Assembly (NCBI GenBank): GCA_022414725.1
Contig: CM039463.1
Coordinates: forward strand, 77,719,333 to 77,783,332
Direction of reading: 5' to 3'
Source of the DNA: Microglena sp. YARC
Taxonomy: Eukaryota > Chlorophyta > Chlorophyceae > Chlamydomonadales > Chlamydomonadaceae
DNA length: 64,000 nt
Part shown: one piece after another, positions 47,333 to 56,940 of the stretch
How the letters are laid out: each line of letters opens with the position of its first letter
Numbering within the stretch: the first letter of the stretch is position 1
Notes under the pieces: model-generated
The model's database searches: none
Told to the model about the DNA's origin: nothing
What the model saw: the letters and a program-made list of their open reading frames with translations, nothing else
Translations under genes and position numbers: made by a program

Positions 47333-49474
47333 GCAATGTAGACGGAACAGTAGCAAAGTCACTGACCGTGCAACTGGTAGATTTAGGTGAGTGGGGTGAT
47401 GTGGGTGGGTTGGTTGGTTAGGGGGGGGGATTGGTGTGTAGGTGGGTTGGGGGGTTTGATGTGGGCGAGGTAGATGGCACACTGGCGAGGTCACTGACCA
47501 AGCAAGTGGTAGATGTAGGTGAGTGAATGGATTGGTGGGTGAATGGGGGTGAATGGGTTGGGGGGTCTGGTGTGGGAGAGGCTATCGGCACAACTAGCGA
47601 GATCAATAACCGAGCAGCTGGTAGATTTAGGTGGGTGGAATGGGGGTGAGTTGGTTGGTTGGGGAGGTGAGGGATGGATGTGGGTGGGGGTGGGGGGATG
47701 GATGTGGGTGGATGGGGGTGAGTTGGTTGGTTGGGGGGGTGAGGGATGGATGTGGGTGTGGGTGGGGGGATGGATGGGGGTGGATGGGGGTGAGTTGGTT
47801 GGTTGGGGGGTGAGGGGATGGGTGTGGGTGGGTGGGGGATGGATGTGGGTGGGTGGGTGGGTGGGTGTGGGGGGGGGTAGATGGCAAACTAGCCAAGTTG
47901 CGCATTGAGCAGTTTGTATATTTAGTGAGTGGATGGTGATGGATGTGGGTTGGTTGGGGGGGTGATGGATTGGTGTGGGTGGGTTGGTTGGTTGGGGGGG
48001 TTGATGTGGGCGAGGTAGACGGCACAGTAACCAAGTCACTAACCAGTACTGTGATGGGACTCGACATTAGCCTGTCGAATTTGTTGTTAGGTGCCCCACC
48101 CCACTTTCCACTGACCATAACCCCCCCACACACACCCCCCCACACCACCACCACCCCACCGCAGGCACTGAAGGAGTAAAGGTGAAGATTGGGGCGCACA
48201 GTACTGTGATGGGCTTCGTCACAAGCCCGTCGAATTCGTTGTTAGATGCCCCATCCCACTGACCACTGACCAAGACACACACCTGCCCCCCCCCCCCCCC
48301 CCCACCCCACACACACACCCCCACCCACCGCAGGTACTGAGGGAGTTCCAGTGAAGATTGGGGCGCACAGTACTGTGATGGGCTTTGTCATAAGTCTGTC
48401 GAGTTCAATGTTAGATGCCCAATCCCACTGACCACTGACCATGACACACACCTGCCCCCCTCCCCCCCCCCCCCGCCCCCCCACACACACCACCACCACC
48501 CACCGCAGGTACTGAGGGAGTTCCAGTGAAGATTGGGGCGCACAGTACTGTGATGGGCTTCGTCATAAGCCTGTCGAGTTCAATGTTAGATGCCCAATCC
48601 CACTGACCACAGTCCATGACACACACCTGACCCCCCCACCCGCCCCCCCACCCACCCACAGCCTCCCCCCCCACTGACCATACCCCCCACCCACCCACCC
48701 ATAACACACACACACACCACCACTACCCCACCCCCCAGGTACTGAGGGAGTTATGGTGAAGGTTGGGAAACGCTACACTGTGGTGGGCCTCGTCATTAGC
48801 CTGTTGAATGTGTTGTTACATGTCGCTACCTCGCCCCACTGACCGTGACCTGTCCCCCCCTTCCCCCTTCCATCTGCAGGCACTCAGGAGATTACGGTAA
48901 AGGTTTGAAAACGCAGCACTGTGATGGGCCTCGTCATAAGCCTGTCAAATTCGTTGTTAGATGCCCGCCCCACCCTCCACTGACCATGACCCCCCCCCCT
49001 CCCCCCCCCCCACACACACACCACCACTACCACCACCCCACCGCAGGCACTCAGAGAATTACAGTGAAGGTTGGGAAAAGCTGCACTGTGATGGGCCTCG
49101 TCATTAGCCTGTCGAGTTTGTTATTAGATGCCGCACCCCACTCTCCACTGACCATGACCTGCCCCCCCCCCCTACCCCTCCATCCCCATCCGCAGCACTC
49201 AGGGAATTACAATGAATGTTGGGAAAAGCTGCCACTGTAATTAGCCTCGTAATTAGCCTGTCGAATTCGTTGTTAGATGCCCGCAGCCCACTCTCCACTG
49301 ACCATGACTTGCCCCCCCCCCCCGCCCCCCCTACCCCTCCCACCCATCCCCATCCGCAGGCACTCAGGGAATTACAGTGAAGGTTGGGAAAAGCTGCACT
49401 GTGATGGGCCTCGTCATTAGCCTGTCGAATTCGTTGTTAGATGCCCGCATCCCACTCTCCACTGATTGTGACCT

Positions 49475-49509
<35 letters not shown>

Positions 49510-50165
49510 TTCCCCCTTCCATCCGCAGGCACTCAGGGAATTACAGTGAAGGTTTGGAAACGCTGCACTGTGATGGGCCTCGTCATTAGCCTGTCGTATT
49601 TGTTGTTGGATACCCCATCCCACTCTCCACTGACCACCACCCCACCGCAGACACCAAGGGAGTTACGGTGAAGGTTGGGAAACGTAGTACTATGGTCGGC
49701 TTCGTCATTACCCTGTCGAGTTCATTGTTAGATGCCGCACCCCACTCTCCACTGACCATGACCTGCCCCCACCACCCACCCACTTACTCACTTATACACA
49801 CACACTCCACAGGCACTAAGGGAGTTGCGCTGAAGGTTGGGAAACGCTGCACTGTGATGGGCCTCGTCATTACCCTGTCGAATTCATTGTTAGATGCCGC
49901 CACCTCCAGCAAGCAACACAGCTCCTGCACGGCCGTCAAGGAGTTCTTACACTCCCACGACGGGTGGAAGCAGTACGCCAACAAGGCTGGCCCCCTCCAC
50001 AAGCTGCTGCTGGAGCAGGAGGGCGACTTGGGGGGGCCTAGGGTGCAAAGGCCCTCCGATGAGGACAGCTCTGAGCTGGCGGAGTTACCGGGGGCTGGGG
50101 TGATGAGTGGGCATGACATAATGAGTCTACTCCAAGGCATGAACGGGATGAGTATGATGAAATGA
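44072..50165 (+). CDS. SAPS-domain protein (PP6 phosphatase regulatory subunit), C-terminal three exons
   Basis: Exons 44,072-44,312, 45,713-46,022 and 49,813-50,165 (stop TGA) join in frame. Exon 1 codes LPTIGKILDMVPRQITLQHA. Exon 2 codes NTLGSHRLWACDILSRLLA, RLLHSKLLPRLLLLALQHPL and VKVLQCCLESK, matching the PPLGxHRLK...FFEYPxNNFLHHHVE...CLESK stretch of SAPS proteins. Exon 3 codes MGLVITLSNSLLDA (family: MGHLTRIANxLV), then AVKEFLHSHDGWKQY, and a Ser/Asp-rich tail ending GMNGMSMMK. SAPS proteins bind and target SIT4/PP6-type Ser/Thr phosphatases, controlling cell cycle and signalling. A one-base insertion near 44,083 breaks the start of exon 1 relative to its own echoes, so it is probably a sequence error. 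Upstream exons near 36.8 and 38.4 kb likely belong to this gene. The family's N-terminal half is not recognised here. Confidence 0.8.
44313..45712 (+). repeat. SAPS intron A: donor-side echoes, inserted repeat, acceptor-side echoes
   Basis: Donor-side echoes of the preceding exon (ATGGTGCCGAGGCAGATCAC to CCTCATGTGAGTG) lie near 44,360, 44,474, 44,567, 44,660 and a partial near 44,756. After family C (45,025-45,115) come three acceptor-side echoes of the next exon, at 45,183, 45,359 and 45,537 (TCCACAG|AACACGCTAGGCAGCC), each holding ~105 exon bases, with a ~177-bp period; the parent starts at 45,713. Confidence 0.9.
45025..45115 (+). repeat. Dispersed repeat family C, copy 2
   Basis: GTATCATATGATATCATGTC to CATTTACATACAATAT, opposite in orientation to the copy at 1,975-2,060, inserted between the two echo arrays of SAPS intron A. 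Confidence 0.6.
46023..48042 (+). repeat. SAPS intron B, left half: donor-side echo array
   Basis: Fourteen copies of the end of the preceding exon. Eight proximal copies (about 46,066, 46,194, 46,347, 46,490, 46,630, 46,756, 46,918 and 47,069) keep ~95 exon bases (GATGCTGGCGGAGGCTGGCT to GAGCAGCTGGTAGATTTAGG) and the GTGAGTGG donor. Six distal copies (about 47,205, 47,333, 47,460, 47,570, 47,870 and 48,000) keep only ~60 bases and are more diverged. Spacers are GGTTGGTGGGTGGATG-type, with a long G-run at 47,297-47,331. Confidence 0.95.
48043..49812 (+). repeat. SAPS intron B, right half: acceptor-side echo array
   Basis: Eleven copies of the start of the last exon with its acceptor (CGCAGGCACTCAGGGAATTA, then TGTGATGGGCCTCGTCATTA, TTGTTAGATGCC) lie near 48,043 (partial), 48,163, 48,331, 48,508, 48,737, 48,877, 49,046, 49,194, 49,357, 49,527 and 49,650; the parent is at 49,813. 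Distal copies read GATTGGGGCGCACAGTACTG where proximal ones read GTTGGGAAACGCTGCACTG. Spacers are CCACTGACCATGACC plus poly-C. Confidence 0.95.
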
Positions 50166-50519
50166 CTGGTCCGGGTGGCTGCGGTGGGTGTTTTGGTCGC
50201 TGCCCCGCTGGTGGGCTGGCGTCTCGTTAGGCATGGTTGGAAAGGGAAGGTCACTGACTCTGGCGCTGCGAAAATTTGTGGGGGTGGACTGCCGTTAGAG
50301 CCTAGGAGTACCTCAAGCTGAAGCAGGGCTTTTGTTTTCAGCTGCAGCAGCAGCAGCTTCTAGGCAGCTCCCCTGACTGGCTAGTCAGCCGAATCTGATG
50401 CAACCTAGTGCACCTTGAAGCTGACGCAACCAGCTTTCCTGTATTGTTGTCATCTAGAAGCTTGGCCCAGTGGCTGGTTCAGGGAGCTGCCTAGACCCTG
50501 CTGATTGAGGCGGCTTGGC
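50166..50519. other. 3' flank of the SAPS gene with a dispersed AGCTGCCTAGAAGCTG-type repeat
   Basis: Mostly unique sequence after the TGA stop. 50,335-50,500 carries the AGCTTCTAGGCAGCTCCC and GCCCAGTGGCTGGTTCAGGG motifs shared with 4.7 kb, 14.1 kb and 55.5 kb. No polyadenylation signal was identified with confidence. Confidence 0.5.
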
Positions 50520-51356
50520 CACAGATGGTTGGCTTGGCCAGAGCTGGTTGGCTTTGCCACAGATGGCTGGCTTGCCACAGCAAATGCAAACCCGGCAGAA
50601 GACCCCAGGTTGGCTTGGCCACAGATGGTTGGCTTGGCACAGCAAGTGCGAACCCAGCAGAAGACCCCAGGTTGGCTTGGCCACAGATGGTTGGCTTGGC
50701 ACAGCAATTGCAAACCCGGCAGAAGACCCCAGGTTGGCTTGGCCACAGATGGTTGGCTTGGCACAGCAATTCCATACCCGGCAGGAGACCCCAGGTTGGC
50801 TTTGCCACAGATGGTTGGCTTGGCACAGCAATTCCATACCCGGCAGGAGACCCCAGGTTGGCTTTGCCACAGATGGTTGGCTTGGCACAGCAAGTGCAAA
50901 CCCGGCAGAAGACCCCAGGTTGGCTTGGCCACAGATGGTTGGCTTGGCACAGCAATTGCAAACCCGGCAGAAGACCCCAGGTTGGCTTGGCCACAGATGG
51001 TTGGCTTGGCACAGCAATTGCAAACCCGGCAGAAGACCCCAGGTTGGCTTGGCCACAGATGGTTGGCTTGGCACAGCAAGTGCAAACCCGGCAGAAGACC
51101 CCAGGTTGGCTTGGCCACAGATGGTTGGCTTGACACAGCAATTGCAAACCCGGCAGAAGACCCCAGGTTGGCTTGGCCACAGATGGTTGGCTTGGCACAG
51201 CAAGTGCAAACCCGGCAGAAGACCCCAGGTTGGCTTGGCCACAGATGGTTGGCTTGGCACAGCAAGTGCAAACCCGGCAGAAGACCCCAGGTTGGCTTGG
51301 CCACAGATGGTTGGCTTGGCACAGCAATTGCATACCCGGCAGGAGACCCCAGGTTG
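50520..51356. repeat. 62-bp minisatellite, ~13.5 copies, stop-free in several frames on both strands
   Basis: Unit GGTTGGCTTGGCCACAGATG, GTTGGCTTGGCACAGCAATT, GCAAACCCGGCAGAAGACCCCA. Because 62 is not a multiple of three and the unit lacks stops in most frames, ORFs of 200-360 codons appear in several frames of both strands, all with a 62-residue period. Trp/Cys-rich products of this kind look like artefacts of composition. Confidence 0.9.
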
Positions 51357-51439
51357 GAACATAAGGCTTGACATCTCTACTAAGCTCTCCTAGCATAGAC
51401 ATGACTTGGGTCGTTGACAATCCTCTCAATCCCTCACAT

Positions 51440-52285
51440 TTTTCAAGGTTCTGAGTGAGAGGCTTAGATGAACGAGGCGCAGACCCGTACTTACAACAGG
51501 CTGTGTCATCGAAGCTCGAGGTGTTGTTCCACAGTAGCCTCAAATCTGCAGCTTTATGGCTCCATGAACTAGGCATAGCTCAGGGTCTTGGGTGTGAGGG
51601 TCAGATGACCCGGAGGCGCAGACCCGTACTTACAACAGGCTGTGTCATCGAAGCTCGAGGTGTTGTTCCACAGTAGCCTCAAATCTGCAGCTGTATGGCT
51701 CCATGAACTAGGCATAGCTCGGGGTCCTGGGTGTGATGGTCAGATGACAGAGGCGCATGCACCCATGCAAACACCGGGCTGTGTCATAGCAGCTCAAGGT
51801 GTTGTTGCACAGTAGCCTCAAATCTGCAGCTTTATGGCTCCATGAACTAGGCATAGCTCAGGGTCCTGGGTGTGATGGTCAGATGACAGAGGCGCATGCA
51901 CCCATGCAAACACCGGGCTGTGTCATAGCAGCTCAAGGTGTTGTTGCACAGTAGCCTCAAATCTGCAGCTTTATGGCTCCATGAACTAGGCATAGCTCAG
52001 GGTCTTGGGTGTGAGGGTCAGATGACCCGGAGGCGCAGACCCATACTTACAACAGGCTGTGTCATAGCAGCTCAGGGTGTTGTTCCACAGTAGCCTCAAA
52101 TCTGCAGCTGTATGGCTCCATGAACTAGGCATAGCTCAGGGTCCTGGGTGTGAGGGTCAGATGACAGAGGCGCATGCACCCATGCAAACACCGGGCTGTG
52201 TCATAGCAGCTCAAGGTGTTGTTGCACAGTAGCCTCAAATCTGCAGCTTTATGGCTCCATGAACTAGACAAAGGTCAGGGAGAAG
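51440..52285. repeat. ~140-bp tandem repeat, six copies
   Basis: Units share GGCGCAGACCCGTACTTACA (or CATGCACCCATGCAAACACC), GTTGTTCCACAGTAGCCTCA and TATGGCTCCATGAACTAGGC, at about 51,555, 51,695, 51,835, 51,971, 52,112 and 52,250. Two subtypes alternate, suggesting a later doubling. Confidence 0.9.
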
Positions 52286-52289
52286 TGAG

Positions 52290-53600
52290 AGGCTCAGATG
52301 ATCCGCAGACGAGGCGCGGACCCATGCATGCACCGTAGCCACCCCGTATTAGAGATGGGGCTGACAGTGCTGTGTCCAAGCAGCATGGAGCCTGTAGCTG
52401 CATGGGTCCCTGAAATGTGGGTCCAAGAGGACAAGGGCCAGGGAGAAGGGAGAGGGGCAGATTACGGAGGGGCAGATCCATGTTCAAACCGTAGCCACCC
52501 CGTAGTGCTGTATTAGAGATGGGGCTGAAGGGCTGTGTCCAAGCAGCATGGAGCCTGTAGCTGCATGGGTCCCTGAAATGTGGGTCCAAGAGGACAAGGG
52601 GCAGGGAGAAGGGAGAGGGGCAGATTACAGAGGGGCAGGTCCATGTTCAAACCGTAGCCACCCCGTAGTGCTGTATTAGAGATGGGGCTGAAGGGCTGTG
52701 TCCAAGCAGCATGGAGCCTGTAGCTGCATGGGTCCCTGAAATGTGGGTCCAAGAGGACAAGGGGCAGGGAGAAGGGAGAGGGGCAGATTACAGAGGGGCA
52801 GGTCCATGTTCAAACCGTAGCCACCCCGTAGTGCTGTATTAGAGATGGGGCTGAAGGGCTGTGTCCAAGCAGCATGGAGCCTGTAGCTGCATGGGTCCCT
52901 GAAATGTGGGTCCAAGAGGACAAGGGGCAGGGAGAAGGGAGAGGGGCAGATTACAGAGGGGCAGACCCATGTTCAAACCGTAGCCACCCCGTAGTGCTGT
53001 ATTAGAGATGGGGCTGAAGGGCTGTGTCCAAGCAGCATGGAGCCTGTAGCTGCATGGGTCCCTGAAATGTGGGTCCAAGAGGACAAGGGGCAGGGAGAAG
53101 GGAGAGGGGCAGATTACAGAGGGGCAGGTCCATGTTCAAACCGTAGCCACCCCGTAGTGCTGTATTAGAGATGGGGCTGAAGGGCTGTGTCCAAGCAGCA
53201 TGGAGCCTGTAGCTGCATGGGTCCCTGAAATGTGGGTCCAAGAGGACAAGGGGCAGGGAGAAGGGAGAGGGGCAGATTACAGAGGGGCAGGTCCATGTTC
53301 AAACCGTAGCCACCCCGTAGTGCTGTATTAGAGATGGGGCTGAAGGGCTGTGTCCAAGCAGCATGGAGCCTGTAGCTGCATGGGTCCCTGAAATGTGGGT
53401 CCAAGAGGACGAAGGGCAGGGAGAAGGGAGAGGGGCAGATTATGCAGGGGCAGACCCATGTTTAAACTGTAGCTACCCAGTAATAAGATGTGGCTGAAGG
53501 GCTGTGTCCAAGCAGCTTGAAGCCTGTAGCTGCATGGGTCCCTGAAATGTGGGTCCATAGAATGGGCCTAAGAGGATAAGAGGCAGGGAGAAGGGAGAGG
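52290..53600. repeat. 163-bp tandem repeat, about eight copies
   Basis: Highly uniform units (GATGGGGCTGAAGGGCTGTG, GTAGCTGCATGGGTCCCTGA, AACCGTAGCCACCCCGTAGT) with exact 163-bp spacing between 52,513 and 53,328; the edge units are diverged. Repeated 79-codon minus-strand ORFs arise from the repeat. Confidence 0.95.
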
Positions 53601-53639
53601 GTCAGATGACGGAGCGTCAGACCCATGTTTAAACTGTGG

Positions 53640-54410
53640 CCATCTTCTTAGTATTAGAGATGGGGCTGAAGGGGCTGAGCCATCGCTGAGGTGCTGTTCC
53701 GAAGTAGCCTTAGACCTGCAGCTTTACGGGTCCCTGAAATGTGTAGGGAACGGAAAATCATATGATGTTGACCAAAGACGAGATCGCCGAGGCGCAGGCC
53801 CATGCATACACCGTTGCCACCACCAATAGCAGAGATGGAGCTGAAGGTGCTGTGTCCAATCAGATTCAAGCCTGTGAAGTGTGTGAAGTGAGGGTTAGAT
53901 CGCAGAGGCGCATGCCCATGCATACACCGCCACCACTAGTAGCTGAGATGGAGCTGAAGGTGCTGCATCACAGCAGCTAGAGGTGCTGTTCCAATGTAGC
54001 CTCAAACCTGCAGCTTTATGGGTCCCTGAAATGTGGGTCCATGAAATGTGGGCCCTCACAGCACATGTGGACTGTGCCATAGCAGCTCGAGGTGTTGTTC
54101 CAAAGTAGCCTCAAACCTGCAGCTTAATGGGTCCCTGAAATGTGTGCCCATGAAATGGGCCCATAGAGGACTGAGTCGCAGGCCCATGCATACACCGCCA
54201 CCACCCGTAGCTGAGATGGAGCTAAAGGTGCTGCGTCATAGCAGCTCGAGGTGTTGTTCCAATGAAGCCTCAAACCTGCAGCTTTATGGGTCCCTCATAT
54301 GTGTGTCCATGAAATGGGCCCATAGAGTCGCAGGCCCATGCATCCACCGTCACCACCCGTAGCAAAGATGGAGCTGAAGGTGCTGTGTCCTAGCAACCTC
54401 GGATCTGCAG
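53640..54410. repeat. Diverged relatives of the 140- and 163-bp repeats
   Basis: Five irregular units combine GCTGAGATGGAGCTGAAGGT, CAGCTCGAGGTGTTGTTCCA, GCAGCTTTATGGGTCCCTGA and GCGCAGGCCCATGCATACAC. They link the two neighbouring arrays into one family. Confidence 0.8.
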
Positions 54411-54439
54411 CTTCAGCGCTGTTTTTCTTTTTGGCTACT

Positions 54440-54840
54440 TGGACTTGGTTACATGGTTCCTGCCTTCAAGGCTGCTCGCTGTCTTTGGCAGTAGCATAAT
54501 CAAATCCAAATTCGAATCAAAATACATGATTAAAACATCCTCGACCCAATCTGTTATTGAACTAATCAAAGCAACTAAGGCAAATACAAACTTTTTATTA
54601 TTTGTATTAGTATTAGTATTATTACAAATAAATGACGTAGATATGTATATTATTTTGGGCAACTGTAAATAAAAGCAACTTATCACGACCTTTTTGGCTA
54701 CAAGCAGCTCCTGGATTGGATTGGATTGATACATGGTATGTCAGCCAACTCTGGGCTGCTCCGCGTCTCCCAAATCCGAGTCCTCCCATGCAGTGCCCAC
54801 GGGAAGCAGGGGGCATACAAAGTGGATTAGACAGTTTAAA
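54440..54840. other. Unique AT-rich DNA with family B ends
   Basis: A family B end lies at 54,440-54,505 (GGCTGCTCGCTGTCTTTGGC) and a looser one near 54,745 (GCCAACTCTGGGCTGCTCCG). No gene was recognised in the short AT-rich frames. Confidence 0.5.
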
Positions 54841-54846
54841 GACTTG

Positions 54847-55058
54847 AGCCCATTTCAGTGATACGATTGGTCTGGTGGTACACCAAATCGTTATAACGGC
54901 GACTGGTTGGGGGTTCGATTCCCCCTATGGTCACCCTCAGCGTTGCAGGTCGCTGTCAACCGCAATGTTAGCTTGTCCAGTCGAGGTGGTAGACCGTTCT
55001 CTGCCCGCGTACGACGGGTTCCCTTAATACCACGCCCCACCAGGCGTTCTCATTATTT
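54847..55058 (+). mobile_element. tRNA-derived SINE with 12-bp TSD
   Basis: The head has Pol III internal promoter elements: A box TGGTCTGGTGG (54,868-54,878) and B box GGTTCGATTCC (54,912-54,922) inside a perfect 5-bp T-arm GGGGG-TTCGATT-CCCCC. The acceptor strands do not pair, so it is not a functional tRNA. An unrelated ~130-bp body follows, ending CATTATTTT. Identical 12-bp TTTAAAGACTTG at 54,835-54,846 and 55,059-55,070 are target-site duplications, so the copy is complete and fairly young. Confidence 0.88.
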
Positions 55059-55309
55059 TTTAAAGACTTGCCCAGGTTTATTCAGTGAGCCCAATGAATG
55101 ACTCTGGGAGCTGCACAGGAGGAGCTGCTGATGTAAGCTGGACAGGTCTTACAGCCATCTAGCAGGTGATTCGGATTTTGGTCACGTCGTTCGTACTATG
55201 TACCTCCACTTTTTCGGGGCGAATTTCCGACGATTCTCAGATATTCTCGATTCTCAGGTCAAAATGCCAAATCCAAATCATCTGCTGAATGGCTATGAGA
55301 CTTGTCTAG

Positions 55310-55690
55310 CTCCTATGAGCAGCTCCTCCTAGACAGCTCCCTGAGCCATTCATTGGGCTTGCTGTTTCATTTCTGGGCTACTGGTGGCATCTTCAAATCA
55401 GCTCTGGGGCAAGCTCAAAGCTCTCAGCTGCATTCGAATGCCTGTCGTGTCGGCTTTCAGACGCACTAGCTAGCTTCAGGTTTGTCTAAAGGACAGAGAA
55501 AGGGAGCTGCCTAGAAGCTGCCTCTCGTAGCCCAAAGCAAACTCAGCCAATGGGCTATGCTCAAACATCTCATAGGCGCTGGACGACAGTCAGCTTCCTG
55601 GTACACTACGTCGCTTCAGTTTTGATTTGCTTTGGCTGAAAGGCATCTGGGATCTGCCTCCAAGCCGCTGCGCGTAGCTGAAAAGACAAG
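55310..55690. repeat. Dispersed AGCTGCCTAGAAGCTG repeat segments
   Basis: CTCCTAGACAGCTCCCTGAG at 55,325 and GGGAGCTGCCTAGAAGCTGC at 55,502, with GTAGCTGAAAAGACAA at 55,674. These match parts of the 190-bp intron repeat at 4.6-5.2 kb. Otherwise unique. Confidence 0.5.
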
Positions 55691-56055
55691 TCCTAGGTGC
55701 ATCGCGAGAGACGCATACAATTGGCGGAGAGTGTTGGCTTTCGGAGCGACAGGTGGCACCGAAATAAATGCAGCGCACCGAAGGCGGGATTTATGACAGA
55801 GCCAGCGGCCAGTGAGGGCCAGGGTTTCTTGTGGTCACGGTCAGACAACAGGTGAACCTGGGGGCTCCCGGCCCCCAGAAGGGGGGGCTCTGCCAAAAAG
55901 CAGTGAGCTCCAAAGGTCCTTGAATAGGCTGATAAATAAACGCTATGCCTGATGACTAGGGAACGGCAGTATGATACCATGTCATCATATGATGCGGGCA
56001 GTCTGACTTGGTTAAAGATACCATTTATATACAATATCATACAATGCAATTTGTA
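55681..56055 (+). repeat. Family A copy 4 followed by family C copy 3
   Basis: 55,681-55,898 matches family A (ACAAGTCCTAGGTGCATCGC to GGGGCTCTGCCAAAAAG). 55,968-56,055 matches family C (GATACCATGTCATCATATGA to TATATACAATATCATACAAT). The same two families also sit side by side at 1.9-2.4 kb, in a different relative orientation. Confidence 0.6.
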
Positions 56056-56254
56056 TAATATACTTGTCTTTTGCCAATGTCATTTGATATGCCAGTCCCT
56101 ACTTATGACGAGGCGTGCGGTTCAGGGGGCCAATCTCCAATAGGGGGAGGTCTGTCAGCTTCTAAGAGGAGGGCCTTGTCTATATTTCGTTGGCACGCAA
56201 CAATGGACTGGATGGAGGCTGTGGCATGGTTGAGAAGGATCCATGAATTATACT

Positions 56255-56880
56255 TGTGGACTTGGTAACATGTTTCCAGCCTTTAAGGCTGCTCCCCGTC
56301 TTCGGCAGTAACATAATCAATTCAAAGGATAATCTATGCATGTACGATCCTGGGTTAGTTGTCATTTCTGATTAATGGAATGGATTGTTACATTGTTTCT
56401 CAGCTAAGTCTTGGCTGCTCACCGGCTTCCTGTTATTTACTGATTTATATATCAGTCTCTGAGTTGGCATAGTGCACACCGGTACCTACTTCCTCAGGGA
56501 CCCGTGTTGCCTGCCGCCAGGCCACAGGCTGGCTGTGGCCTGCACGTGACTGCAGTACCTTGCAGTACACATCCTTATTCTATATGATTGCGCCTGTTGC
56601 GCTTAATAGTATCTTCTCCGCTATCGAGCCTATACCGTTGTAAAGAACTTACATTAAAAGGTTATGTGCGCCATCTTTAGACGCTAACGAAGAACAGCCG
56701 CTGATTTCCGACACTCAGGAATCAGTTCCCCTCTGACTAGTCGAAGGCCCGAGTTTTCAAGCATCTGGACTCCCTGTACGGATCCAACTTCCTGTTGCTC
56801 CGCCTGCCGCTTCCTACCAAGAATACTTGGATCTGCCAGTGCGTCCTACGACTGGACCAAGCAAGAGCGACCACTAGTCA
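56255..56880. other. Family B ends and unique DNA upstream of the Gag ORF
   Basis: Two family B ends lie at 56,255-56,322 and 56,385-56,435. 56,440-56,880 may hold the 5' LTR or leader of the copia-type element, but no matching second LTR or primer binding site could be recognised. Confidence 0.4.
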
Positions 56881-56940
56881 CCGTAATCTATGAAGTGAGT
56901 ATAGGAAGACGCCCTCACCGAGATCCCACACAGAGCTGTA

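Noticed and set aside
50491..51576. Long ORFs of 288-361 codons on both strands
   Set aside because: They arise from a stop-free 62-bp repeat and exist in several overlapping frames with the same period; no family features.
52275..53558. Series of 79-codon minus-strand ORFs
   Set aside because: Identical because they are copies of the 163-bp satellite; no splice sites or family match.
54861..54933. Possible functional tRNA gene
   Set aside because: A and B boxes and the T-arm are good, but the acceptor strands do not pair and a 212-bp body with flanking TSDs shows it is a SINE head.
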